From Clostridium sp. CAG:273 (GTDB taxonomy: Bacteria; Bacillota; Clostridia; TANB77; CAG-508), in NCBI GenBank assembly GCA_000438355.1, contig FR901514.1, positions 252-10,849 on the forward strand: 10,598 nt of DNA. The letters run 5' to 3'. Below the pieces are notes generated by a model. The model saw only the letters and a program-made list of their open reading frames with translations. It ran no database searches and was not told where the DNA came from. Of the stretch, positions 1 to 6,233 are shown in pieces. Every line of letters starts with the position of its first letter. Within the stretch, counting starts at the first letter, position 1. A program made the position numbers and the translations under genes.

Positions 1-84
1 AAATTATCAGTTAAAGCAACAAAATTTACTAAAGCTGCAAAAGAAAAAATTGAAGCTTTAGGAGGAAAGGCCGAGGTGATTTAG
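1..84 (+). CDS. rplO: Ribosomal protein L15 (C-terminal end, 5' truncated by window)
   Basis: These are the last 27 codons of an open frame that enters from the left edge and ends with TAG at 82-84. The residues include KATKFTKAAKEKIEALGGKA and then EVI, which matches the conserved C-terminal tail of bacterial L15 (a lysine-rich helix, then GGK.EVI). L15 is a large-subunit protein that helps organise 23S rRNA late in 50S assembly. Its position directly before secY is the standard spc-operon order. The last codons also contain the SD sequence GAGGTGAT (73-80) for secY, and the two frames abut with no spacer, so the two genes are probably translationally coupled. The identification rests on a short tail plus context. 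Confidence 0.9.
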   Translation, partial: KLSVKATKFTKAAKEKIEALGGKAEVI

Positions 85-1407
85 TTGTTTAAAGTAATTA
101 AAAATGCTATAAAAACACCAGAAGTCAGAAAAAAAATACTATTTACATTATTGTTAATTGTTATATTTAGACTAGGTTGCTATATAACAGTTCCAGGAGT
201 AGATACATTTGCACTAAATGACATGATGCAAAGTTCTAGCAATAGCCTTACAGGGATGATAGATTTAATCTCTGGAGGCGCATTTTCTAGATTATCTATT
301 TTTGCAATGTCAATAAGCCCATACATTACAGCTTCAATTGTTATCCAATTATTATCATTAGTTATACCTGCTTTAGAAAGGTTAACTAAAGAAGGTGGAG
401 AAGCTGGAAGAGCTAAAATAAATAAATATACAAAAATATTAACAGTTGTTTTAGCTTTAATAGAAGGTTTAGGAATTTTCTTATCTTATAAATCATCAGG
501 AATATTTATAGGAGAAGGTTTCTTAACAGGATTTATGGTAGTATTGTCATTAATGACAGGTACTGCACTTCTTATGTGGCTTGGAGAACAAATTACTACA
601 AAAGGAATAGGAAATGGTATTTCAATATTAATCTTTGTAGGTATTATAGCAGGATTACCAAAGTCTGTAACTGCAATTATAGGATTAATATTTGCTAATG
701 GTGCATTTAGCACAACAGGATTACTAACAGCTTTAGGAATAACTATTGGAGCAATAGTTTTAATTACTGCTGTTGTATTCGTACAACAAGCAGAAAGAAG
801 AATTCCAGTACAATATGCTAAAAAAGTAGTTGGAAGAAAGATGGTTGGTGCTCAAAATACACATATTCCATTAAAACTTGCTATGGCAGGAGTTATGCCT
901 ATTATATTTGCATCTGCATTTATGACATTCCCTGCAATGATAATACAAATATTTGTGCCAGACATTGCTACACAAGCAGGTTTCTGGTCAGTTATATATA
1001 AGTTTTCAATTGCAACTTCTTCATCAGCAGTTCCAATTGGATACACAATAGCAAATGCATTAGTTTACTTATTGTTAATAGTTGGATTTACATTCTTCTA
1101 TTCATATGCAACATTTAATCCAGCAGACATATCAAGTACAATAAAGAGAAATGGTGGATTTATACCTGGAATTAGAGCAGGAAAACCAACAACTGAATAT
1201 TTATCATCTGTTATGTCTAAACTATTATGGTTTGGTGGATTATTCTTAGCAGTTATTGCAATAATCCCTATGTTAGCGAGATTCCTACCAATAGATTTAG
1301 CATTTGGAGGAACATCAATATTAATCGTAGTAGGTGTTGCATTAGAAATGATACAACAATTAGAATCACAACTTGCAGTAAGACATTATAAAGGATTCTT
1401 AGAGTAA
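85..1407 (+). CDS. secY: Preprotein translocase subunit SecY
   Basis: SecY is the pore-forming subunit of the SecYEG translocon in the cytoplasmic membrane. It passes unfolded proteins driven by SecA and inserts membrane proteins. The 440-residue product is normal in length (B. subtilis has about 430) and has about ten hydrophobic segments. Family landmarks are visible: the first membrane helix with RLGCYITVPGVD (29-40), the plug region GMIDLISGGAFSRLSIFAMS (57-76), the C4 cytoplasmic loop ERRIPVQYAKK (237-247) and the C5 loop GIRAGKPT (362-369), whose Arg is essential for SecA-driven transport. The start is TTG at 85, immediately after the rplO stop. It is chosen because GAGGTGAT (73-80) sits at ideal distance and the N-terminus MFKVIKNA fits the family. 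A 168-bp spacer holding a hairpin separates it from adk. Confidence 0.97.
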   Translation: MFKVIKNAIKTPEVRKKILFTLLLIVIFRLGCYITVPGVDTFALNDMMQSSSNSLTGMIDLISGGAFSRLSIFAMSISPYITASIVIQLLSLVIPALERLTKEGGEAGRAKINKYTKILTVVLALIEGLGIFLSYKSSGIFIGEGFLTGFMVVLSLMTGTALLMWLGEQITTKGIGNGISILIFVGIIAGLPKSVTAIIGLIFANGAFSTTGLLTALGITIGAIVLITAVVFVQQAERRIPVQYAKKVVGRKMVGAQNTHIPLKLAMAGVMPIIFASAFMTFPAMIIQIFVPDIATQAGFWSVIYKFSIATSSSAVPIGYTIANALVYLLLIVGFTFFYSYATFNPADISSTIKRNGGFIPGIRAGKPTTEYLSSVMSKLLWFGGLFLAVIAIIPMLARFLPIDLAFGGTSILIVVGVALEMIQQLESQLAVRHYKGFLE

Positions 1408-1413
1408 TAATAA

Positions 1414-1442
1414 TTTAGGCGTATTTTAATAATACGTCTAAA
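1414..1442 (+). terminator. 12-bp hairpin after secY, possible weak terminator or attenuator
   Basis: TTTAGGCGTATT (1414-1425) pairs with AATACGTCTAAA (1431-1442) along its whole length, with one G-U pair and a 5-nt loop. It lies 7 bases after the secY stop. The downstream sequence is AT-rich but lacks an uninterrupted T run, so it is a poor intrinsic terminator. It could attenuate transcription into adk or protect the 3' end of the spc transcript. I saw no convincing promoter for adk in the rest of the spacer (1443-1570), so adk and map are probably reached by read-through. Confidence 0.5.
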
Positions 1443-1584
1443 ATTGATTTATATTAAAATTTATAAATTATATTATTAAATACAAAATACAATAAATTAA
1501 ACAGAAAATGTAAATACTTTTGTAGCAATAATTAATAAATACTGAACAATATATAAAGTAATATAAATTAGGAGAGTGGATATT

Positions 1585-2256
1585 ATGTATATAATAATGT
1601 TAGGCGCACCTGGAAGTGGAAAAGGTACTTTAGCAAAAGAATTATCAAAAGAGTATAGTTTAGTACATATTTCAACAGGAGATATTTTTAGAGAAAATAT
1701 AAAAAATGAAACAGAACTAGGGAAAAAAGCAAATGAATATATATCAAAAGGACAACTAGTACCAGATGAACTTACTATAGACTTAGTAAAAAATAGATTA
1801 TCTCAAGATGATGTTAAAAATGGAGCTATTTTAGATGGTTTTCCAAGAACAGCACATCAAGCAGAAGAATTAGAAAAATTTATTAAAAATAACAATCAAA
1901 TGGATACTGTTGCAGTTTTGTTAGATATTCCAGATGAAGATTTAGTAAAAAGAGTTGTAAATAGAGTTATATGCTCAAATAAAAGTTGTGGAGCTATTTA
2001 TAATACAGAATTTAGAAAACCAAAGGTAGATGGAATTTGTGATATATGTGGTTCTAAACTTGAAAAGAGGGCAGATGATAATGAAAAAACTGTAAGAGAT
2101 AGGCTAAATGTATACCATAATAATTCAAAAGAAATTATAGAATATTATAATGAAGAAAATGTTTTATTTACATTAAATCCAAATATATATTCAGAAACAG
2201 TTTTAGAAGATAATTTGTCTAAAGTAAATGAACATTTAAAAAGCAAGATGAATTAA
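1585..2256 (+). CDS. adk: Adenylate kinase
   Basis: Adenylate kinase is a cytoplasmic enzyme that interconverts ATP + AMP and 2 ADP. The 223-residue product has the P-loop GAPGSGKG (7-14), the AMP-site region STGD (30-33) and DGFPRT (84-89), and the LID arginine/aspartate segment KRADDNEKTVRDRL (161-174). It is the long form with a zinc-type LID: Cys130, Cys135, Cys152 and Cys155. The first pair is spaced C-x4-C rather than the usual C-x2-C, a small LID insertion. The start is ATG 1585, preceded by GGAGAG (1571-1576) with 8 bases between. An in-frame GTG at 1576 would lie inside that SD site and add three residues, so it is less likely. map follows after 33 bp, the usual secY-adk-map order. 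Confidence 0.96.
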   Translation: MYIIMLGAPGSGKGTLAKELSKEYSLVHISTGDIFRENIKNETELGKKANEYISKGQLVPDELTIDLVKNRLSQDDVKNGAILDGFPRTAHQAEELEKFIKNNNQMDTVAVLLDIPDEDLVKRVVNRVICSNKSCGAIYNTEFRKPKVDGICDICGSKLEKRADDNEKTVRDRLNVYHNNSKEIIEYYNEENVLFTLNPNIYSETVLEDNLSKVNEHLKSKMN

Positions 2257-2289
2257 AATAAGATAAATTAAAAGAAAGAAGAAAGTTTA

Positions 2290-3057
2290 ATGATAACAAT
2301 TAAGTCTGAGAAAGAAATTGAATTAATGAGAGAAGCATGCAGAATAGCAAATTTAGCTCAAAAAGCAATTGAAGCAGAAATAAAGCCAGGAATGACAACT
2401 TTAGATTTAGATAGAATAGCAGAAAAAGCAATGAGAGATAATGGTGCTATACCTGCTGAAAAAGGATATCCAAGTGGAATTAAGGGAGTTATGGACTTTC
2501 CTGGTTCTATTTGTGCTTCTGTAAATGATGAAGTAATACATGGTATTCCATCTAAAAAAGTAGTTTTAAAAGATGGTGACATTGTAAGTGTCGATTTAGT
2601 AGCATATAAAAATGGATTTAATGGAGATTGCTGTAGAACATATTTAGTGGGAAATGTGGATGAAAAGAAAAGAAAACTAGTAGAAGTTACAAAACAGGCA
2701 TTTTTTGAAGGAATTAAATATGCAAAAAAAGGATATCGTTTGGGAGATATTTGTCATGCTATAGGAGAATATGTAGAAAGTAATGGATATTCAGTTGTAA
2801 GAGAATTTCAAGGACATGGTATAGGTAGAGAAATGCATGAAGATCCAGGTATACCAAACTATGGAAAAGCAGGTCATGGAATAAAATTAGAGCCTGGAAT
2901 GACTTTAGCAATAGAACCTATGGTTATTATGGGGAAAAGAAACATCTTACAATTAGACGATGGATGGACAATAGTTTCAGAAGATGGTACTCCAGCAGCA
3001 CACTATGAAAATACAATTTTAATTACAGAAAAAGAGCCAGAGATATTGACATTATAA
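2290..3057 (+). CDS. map: Methionine aminopeptidase, type I
   Basis: This enzyme removes the initiator methionine from new proteins after deformylation, when the second residue is small. The 255-residue protein has the pita-bread fold signature. The five metal ligands are visible at Asp102, Asp113, His176, Glu209 and Glu240 (in the contexts SVDLVA, NGDCC, GHGIGR, IEPMV and YENT), and the substrate histidine is His84. All are shifted by +5 from E. coli numbering because of a short insertion at about 60-68 (YPSGIKGVM), before the conserved FPGSICASVN. Type I enzymes lack the N-terminal extension of type II, as here. The ribosome binding site before ATG 2290 is weak (GAAAG-like), so translation may depend on adk upstream. 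The last codons carry the -35 box of the alpha-operon promoter. Confidence 0.96.
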   Translation: MITIKSEKEIELMREACRIANLAQKAIEAEIKPGMTTLDLDRIAEKAMRDNGAIPAEKGYPSGIKGVMDFPGSICASVNDEVIHGIPSKKVVLKDGDIVSVDLVAYKNGFNGDCCRTYLVGNVDEKKRKLVEVTKQAFFEGIKYAKKGYRLGDICHAIGEYVESNGYSVVREFQGHGIGREMHEDPGIPNYGKAGHGIKLEPGMTLAIEPMVIMGKRNILQLDDGWTIVSEDGTPAAHYENTILITEKEPEILTL

Positions 3058-3074
3058 TAATTTTAATATATAAT
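3046..3074 (+). promoter_or_regulatory. Perfect-consensus sigma-A-type promoter for the infA-rplQ operon
   Basis: TTGACA (3046-3051) and TATAAT (3069-3074) are both full matches to the vegetative consensus and are exactly 17 bp apart. The -35 box is made of in-frame map codons (TTG ACA), and the -10 lies 12 bp past the map stop. Transcription would begin near 3081. This leaves a leader of about 59 nt before infA that starts with a hairpin. It implies that the alpha operon has its own strong promoter in addition to read-through from the spc operon. Confidence 0.85.
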
Positions 3075-3088
3075 ATTAATGTTATTAC

Positions 3089-3118
3089 GTCGAATTGGCA
3101 ACTTTAAATAAATTCGAC
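3089..3118 (+). promoter_or_regulatory. Hairpin at the 5' end of the alpha-operon leader
   Basis: GTCGAATT (3089-3096) and AATTCGAC (3111-3118) form a perfect 8-bp inverted repeat around a 14-nt loop. It begins about 8 nt after the predicted transcription start and ends 11 nt before the infA SD site. A hairpin at a 5' end can protect mRNA from 5'-dependent decay. A protein-binding role is also possible. The base pairing is seen; the function is inference. Confidence 0.55.
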
Positions 3119-3139
3119 ATTAAAAAATTGGAGGGAAAA

Positions 3140-3358
3140 ATGGCAAAAGAGGATGTTATAGAAGTAGAGGGAACTGTTATAGAGTCATTACCTAATACAA
3201 ATTTTAAGGTAGAACTAGAAAATGGCTATGTTGTATTAGCACATATTTCAGGAAAACTTAGAATGAACTATATAAAAATTCTTCCAGGAGATAAAGTAAA
3301 AGTAGAATTATCTCCATACGACTTAACAAAAGGAAGGATTACATGGAGAGCTAAATAA
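3140..3358 (+). CDS. infA: Translation initiation factor IF-1
   Basis: IF-1 is a one-domain OB-fold protein. It binds the 30S A site during initiation and works with IF-2 and IF-3. The product is 72 residues, the family length, beginning MAKEDVIEVEGTV and ending in the conserved LTKGRITWR (62-70). LENGYVVLAHISGKLRMNYI (29-48) is the core RNA-binding strand set. The start is ATG 3140, with GGAGGG at 3130-3135. A longer frame from TTG 3095 is open, but it would run through the leader hairpin and add a non-family extension, so it is rejected. Many clostridial genomes place a small KOW-domain gene between map and infA; none is present here. It is the first gene downstream of the 3046-3074 promoter. 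Confidence 0.97.
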   Translation: MAKEDVIEVEGTVIESLPNTNFKVELENGYVVLAHISGKLRMNYIKILPGDKVKVELSPYDLTKGRITWRAK

Positions 3359-3471
3359 TAGTTAACTTAAAAATCCTAATAAAAGTTTATAATTTTAATA
3401 AATTTAGTTAATGTAAAAAATCTATAAAATAGATATAAACATTATTAAAAATTAAGGAGAGGTGAATAGAA

Positions 3472-3585
3472 ATGAAAGTAAGACCATCAGTAAAGCCAAT
3501 TTGTGACAAATGCAAAGTTATAAAAAGAAAAGGCGTTATAAGAGTAATCTGTGAAAACCCTAAACACAAACAAAGACAGGGCTAG
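3472..3585 (+). CDS. rpmJ: Ribosomal protein L36 (zinc-binding C+ form)
   Basis: L36 is a 37-residue large-subunit protein that packs against 23S rRNA. The product begins MKVRPSVKPICDKCKVIKRK and ends NPKHKQRQG, the standard L36 sequence. The zinc ligands are Cys11, Cys14, Cys27 and His32, so this is the C+ form that stores zinc, not the zinc-free C- paralogue. ATG 3472 follows a strong AAGGAGAGGTGA site (3454-3465). The gene lies 113 bp after infA and 188 bp before rpsM. Both gaps are long for this operon. The infA-rpmJ gap shows only weak AT-rich hairpins such as TCTAT/ATAGA (3421-3433). Confidence 0.97.
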   Translation: MKVRPSVKPICDKCKVIKRKGVIRVICENPKHKQRQG

Positions 3586-3598
3586 TTATAATCTTTTG

Positions 3599-3651
3599 AT
3601 ATTAACACATATATAAAATTAGCGGCTGTTCTTTATATTTGTGTTTAATAT
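3599..3651 (+). promoter_or_regulatory. Long imperfect hairpin in the rpmJ-rpsM spacer
   Basis: The arm 3599-3617 pairs with 3632-3651. There are 18 base pairs, interrupted only by one T-T mismatch (3610/3639) and one bulged T (3644). The 14-nt loop (3618-3631) holds AGCGGCTGTT, the most GC-rich spot in the spacer. No clear T run follows, so it does not look like a terminator. With the elements at 3677-3776 it suggests a structured leader for rpsM and the genes after it. The pairing is seen directly; a ribosomal-protein-binding role is inference. Confidence 0.55.
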
Positions 3652-3676
3652 ATATTTGTCTTAATAAATATTATTG

Positions 3677-3776
3677 ATTGGTTTTATACCAATGCATTTC
3701 ACCTTTAATATTTAAAAGACTACTAAAAACAAAATAAATAAAATAATTAATAAAATATTTGGAGGTGCAATAAATG
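3677..3776 (+). promoter_or_regulatory. Candidate RBS-sequestering structure controlling rpsM
   Basis: A small hairpin, ATTGGT/ACCAAT (3677-3682 with 3688-3693), is followed one base later by CATTTCACCTTTA (3695-3707). This stretch is complementary to the rpsM initiation region. CACCTTTA pairs with TGGAGGTG (3760-3767), with two G-U pairs, and so covers the whole SD. CATTT pairs with AAATG (3772-3776), which includes the start codon. Only a 4-nt bulge (CAAT) lies between the two parts. The 52-nt loop is nearly free of G and C. The fold would hide the rpsM start. In E. coli the alpha operon is repressed by S4 binding an rpsM leader structure; whether S4 acts here is inference. Confidence 0.5.
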
Positions 3777-4139
3777 GCTCGTTTAGCAGGAATTGATTTA
3801 CCTAAGGAAAAAAGAGTAGAAATAGGACTAACTTATATATATGGTATAGGTTTAACTAGTTCACAAAAAATCTTAAAAGAAGCTGGGGTAAATCCAGATA
3901 TAAGAGTTAAAGACTTGACAGACGACCAAGTACAAGCAATAAGAAAAGCTATGGAAGGTTACAAAGTTGAGGGAGACTTAAGAAGAGAAGTAGCTCTTAA
4001 CATTAAAAGACTTACAGAAATCGGATGCTACAGAGGTTTAAGACATAGAAGAGGACTTCCAGTTAGAGGACAAAGAACAAAAACAAATGCTCGTACAAGA
4101 AAAGGTCCAAGAAAACTAGTAAGTAAAAGTAAAAAATAG
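3774..4139 (+). CDS. rpsM: Ribosomal protein S13
   Basis: S13 sits in the head of the 30S subunit, contacts the P-site tRNA through its basic tail, and forms an intersubunit bridge to the 50S. The 121-residue product is the family length. It has the N-terminal MARLAGIDLPKEKRVEIGLT, the helix-turn segment YIYGIG (21-26), and the signature RGLRHRRGLPVRGQRTKTNA (87-106) followed by RTRKGP. The C-terminus is a lysine-rich tail. ATG 3774 follows GGAGGTG (3761-3767) at good distance. That same SD can pair with an upstream stretch, so its translation may be regulated. rpsK follows after 18 bp. Confidence 0.98.
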   Translation: MARLAGIDLPKEKRVEIGLTYIYGIGLTSSQKILKEAGVNPDIRVKDLTDDQVQAIRKAMEGYKVEGDLRREVALNIKRLTEIGCYRGLRHRRGLPVRGQRTKTNARTRKGPRKLVSKSKK

Positions 4140-4157
4140 AGGAGGGAAAATTAAGAA

Positions 4158-4556
4158 ATGGCTACAAAAAATGTAACAAAAAGAACAACTAGAAGAAGAG
4201 ACAGAAAAAATATAGATAAAGGTATGGCTCATATTCATTCTAGTTTTAATAATACAATAGTTACAATTACTGACGTACAAGGAAATGCTATTTCTTGGGC
4301 AAGTGCTGGAGAATTAGGTTTCAAAGGTTCAAGAAAGAGCACACCATTTGCAGCAGGAGAAGCTGCAGAAACTGCAGCAAAAGCAGCAATGGAACATGGA
4401 TTAAAATCTGTAGAAGTTTTTGTAAAAGGTCCAGGTTCAGGACGTGAAGCAGCAATAAGAGCTTTACAAACAGCAGGATTGGAAATTAGTAGCATTAAAG
4501 ATGTTACACCAATACCACATAATGGGTGCAGACCACCAAAAAGAAGAAGAGTTTAA
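4158..4556 (+). CDS. rpsK: Ribosomal protein S11
   Basis: S11 lies on the platform of the 30S subunit next to the mRNA exit and the Shine-Dalgarno helix. The product has 132 residues, the usual length. Hallmarks are GMAHIHSSFNNTIVTITD (22-39), the GELGFKGSRKSTPFAA block (51-66), KGPGSGREAAIRAL (90-103) and the C-terminal DVTPIPHNGCRPPKRRRV (115-132). ATG 4158 is preceded by GGAGGG (4141-4146) with an 11-nt gap, slightly long but the only good start. It lies between rpsM and rpsD, as in most Clostridia. Confidence 0.98.
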   Translation: MATKNVTKRTTRRRDRKNIDKGMAHIHSSFNNTIVTITDVQGNAISWASAGELGFKGSRKSTPFAAGEAAETAAKAAMEHGLKSVEVFVKGPGSGREAAIRALQTAGLEISSIKDVTPIPHNGCRPPKRRRV

Positions 4557-4579
4557 TTAAAGGAAGGTGAAAGTTAAAA

Positions 4580-5206
4580 ATGGCAAGATATAAAGATGAA
4601 CAATGCCGTATTTGCCGTAGAGAAGGTCAAAAATTGTTCTTAAAAGGTTCAAGATGCTATACAGATAAATGTAGTATATCTAGAAGAAATTATGCACCTG
4701 GACAAAATGGACAAAAAAGAAAAAAATTATCTGAATACGGTACTCAATTAAGAGAAAAACAAAAAACAAAATCTTTCTATGGAGTAGGAGAAAAACAATT
4801 TAGAAAGTATTTTGATATAGCTTCTAACACAAAAGGAAAGACTGGTGAAGTTTTACTTCAATTACTAGAAAGCAGATTAGATAATGTTGTATATAGATTA
4901 GGATTTGGTTCTTCAAGAGCACAAGCTAGAATGCTTGTAACACATGGTACTTTTGAAGTTAATGGTAAAAAAGTAGACATAGCTTCTTACTTAGTAAAAC
5001 CAGGAGATGTTATAGCAGTAAGAGAAATAAGAAAAGACAATGGAACTATAAAAAATAACATCGAAGAAAATGCTTCAAGACCAGTTCCAGAATGGTTAGA
5101 GAAAGATGCTGAAAAATTAAGTGGAAAAGTAGTAAGATTAGCTGCTAGAGAAGATATAGATCTTCCAGTTGAGGAACATTTAATAGTAGAGCTTTACTCT
5201 AAATAA
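4580..5206 (+). CDS. rpsD: Ribosomal protein S4 (zinc-binding C+ form)
   Basis: S4 is a primary 16S rRNA binder that nucleates 30S assembly and affects decoding accuracy. The 208-residue product carries an intact N-terminal zinc motif, Cys9-x2-Cys12-x13-Cys26-x4-Cys31, which many Bacillus S4 proteins have lost. The S4 RNA-binding domain is at about 98-160 (RLDNVVYRLGFGSSRAQARM, then VTHGTFEVNGKKVD). The C-terminus EEHLIVELYSK is typical. ATG 4580 follows AAGGTGA (4564-4570). In B. subtilis rpsD is a separate gene with its own autoregulated leader. Here it sits between rpsK and rpoA, as in E. coli, so S4 feedback would have to act on the operon, for example at the rpsM leader. Confidence 0.98.
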   Translation: MARYKDEQCRICRREGQKLFLKGSRCYTDKCSISRRNYAPGQNGQKRKKLSEYGTQLREKQKTKSFYGVGEKQFRKYFDIASNTKGKTGEVLLQLLESRLDNVVYRLGFGSSRAQARMLVTHGTFEVNGKKVDIASYLVKPGDVIAVREIRKDNGTIKNNIEENASRPVPEWLEKDAEKLSGKVVRLAAREDIDLPVEEHLIVELYSK

Positions 5207-5225
5207 TAGTATATAAATTTAATTA

Positions 5226-5242
5226 AGAGATTGCTTGTCTCT
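5226..5242 (+). other. Small hairpin in the rpsD-rpoA spacer
   Basis: AGAGA (5226-5230) and TCTCT (5238-5242) form a 5-bp stem, extendable by one U-G pair, around TTGCTTG. It is the only structured element in the 56-bp spacer and lies 9 bases before the rpoA SD (GGGAGG, 5252-5257). No T run follows, so it should not stop transcription. It may be an mRNA processing or spacing element, or chance. Confidence 0.25.
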
Positions 5243-5262
5243 AAAATTATTGGGAGGTAAAA

Positions 5263-6210
5263 ATGATAGAATTTGAAAAGCCAAATATTAAATGCTTAGA
5301 ATTGGACGAAGTAAAAAACTATGCTAAATTTGTATGTGAACCATTGGAAAGAGGTTATGGAATAACAATAGGAAATTCATTAAGAAGAATATTGTTATCT
5401 TCTTTACCAGGAAGTGCTATCACTAGCGTTAAAATAGATGGTGTATTACATGAATTTACCACTATACCAGATGTAGTAGAGGATGTTTCTGATATTATTC
5501 TTAATCTAAAAATGGTTAGATTAAAATTAGACAAAAACGAAGAAAAAGTTTTAAGAATAAATGTAAAAGGACCTGCAGATGTAAAAGCTGGAGATATTGT
5601 AACAGATGGAACGGTAGAGGTATTAAATCCAGATTTACATATTGCTACAGTTGCAGAAGGTGGACATTTAGTAATGGAAATGACTGCAGAAATGGGTAGA
5701 GGATATAACTCTGCAGAAAAAAATAAAAAACCAGATCAAGCACTAAATGTACTTCCTATAGATTCAATCTTTACACCTGTAAAGAAAGTTAACTATTCTG
5801 TTGAGAGCACTAGAGTTGGACAAATGATAGATTATGATAAATTAGTTATAGATGTTTGGACAGATGGTAGTTTAAAGCCATATGAGGCACTTAGTTTAGC
5901 TGCCAAAGTTATGACAGAACATTTAGAATTATTTATAGATTTATCTGAAACAGCTAAAAATACTCAAATAATGGTAGAAAAAGAAGAATCTAAAAAAGAG
6001 AAAGTTTTAGAAATGTCTATAGAAGACTTAGAATTATCTGTAAGATCATTCAATTGCTTAAAGAGAGCAGGTATATCTACAGTAGAAGATTTAACAAGCA
6101 AAACTATATCTGACATGATGAAAGTTAGAAACTTAGGTAAGAAATCTTTAGACGAAGTAACAAATAAATTACATGCATTAGGTTTAGACTTTATGACAGA
6201 GGAAGACTAA
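5263..6210 (+). CDS. rpoA: RNA polymerase subunit alpha
   Basis: The alpha subunit forms the dimer on which RNA polymerase assembles, and its C-terminal domain contacts UP elements and activators. The product is 315 residues (B. subtilis 314). The N-terminal assembly domain (about 1-230) includes FVCEPLERGYGITIGNSLRR (23-42), ILLSSLPGSAITSVKIDGVL (43-62) and VLPIDSIFTPVKKVNYSVE (163-181). A charged linker (about 231-250) leads to the CTD, with the helix-hairpin-helix segments SVRSFNCLKRAGISTVEDL (259-277) and KVRNLGKKSLDEV (287-299). ATG 5263 has a strong GGGAGG site. rplQ follows after 23 bp, the conserved end of the alpha operon. Confidence 0.98.
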   Translation: MIEFEKPNIKCLELDEVKNYAKFVCEPLERGYGITIGNSLRRILLSSLPGSAITSVKIDGVLHEFTTIPDVVEDVSDIILNLKMVRLKLDKNEEKVLRINVKGPADVKAGDIVTDGTVEVLNPDLHIATVAEGGHLVMEMTAEMGRGYNSAEKNKKPDQALNVLPIDSIFTPVKKVNYSVESTRVGQMIDYDKLVIDVWTDGSLKPYEALSLAAKVMTEHLELFIDLSETAKNTQIMVEKEESKKEKVLEMSIEDLELSVRSFNCLKRAGISTVEDLTSKTISDMMKVRNLGKKSLDEVTNKLHALGLDFMTEED

Positions 6211-6233
6211 TAGGAAAAGGAGGGTAATTTAAC

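Noticed and set aside
486..1046. Minus-strand open frames inside secY
   Set aside because: They are antisense readings of a conserved gene with no SD or family pattern. The same holds for minus-strand frames inside map (2358-2582), rpsK (4235-4495), rplQ (6191-6484) and recD2 (8212-8636, 10010-10321).
3095..3139. 15-residue N-terminal extension of IF-1
   Set aside because: IF-1 is 72 residues in the family, ATG 3140 has GGAGGG, and the extension overlaps the leader hairpin.
3599..3651. Terminator after rpmJ
   Set aside because: The stem is AT-rich with a large loop and is not followed by a T run, and the operon continues with rpsM without a new promoter that I can see.
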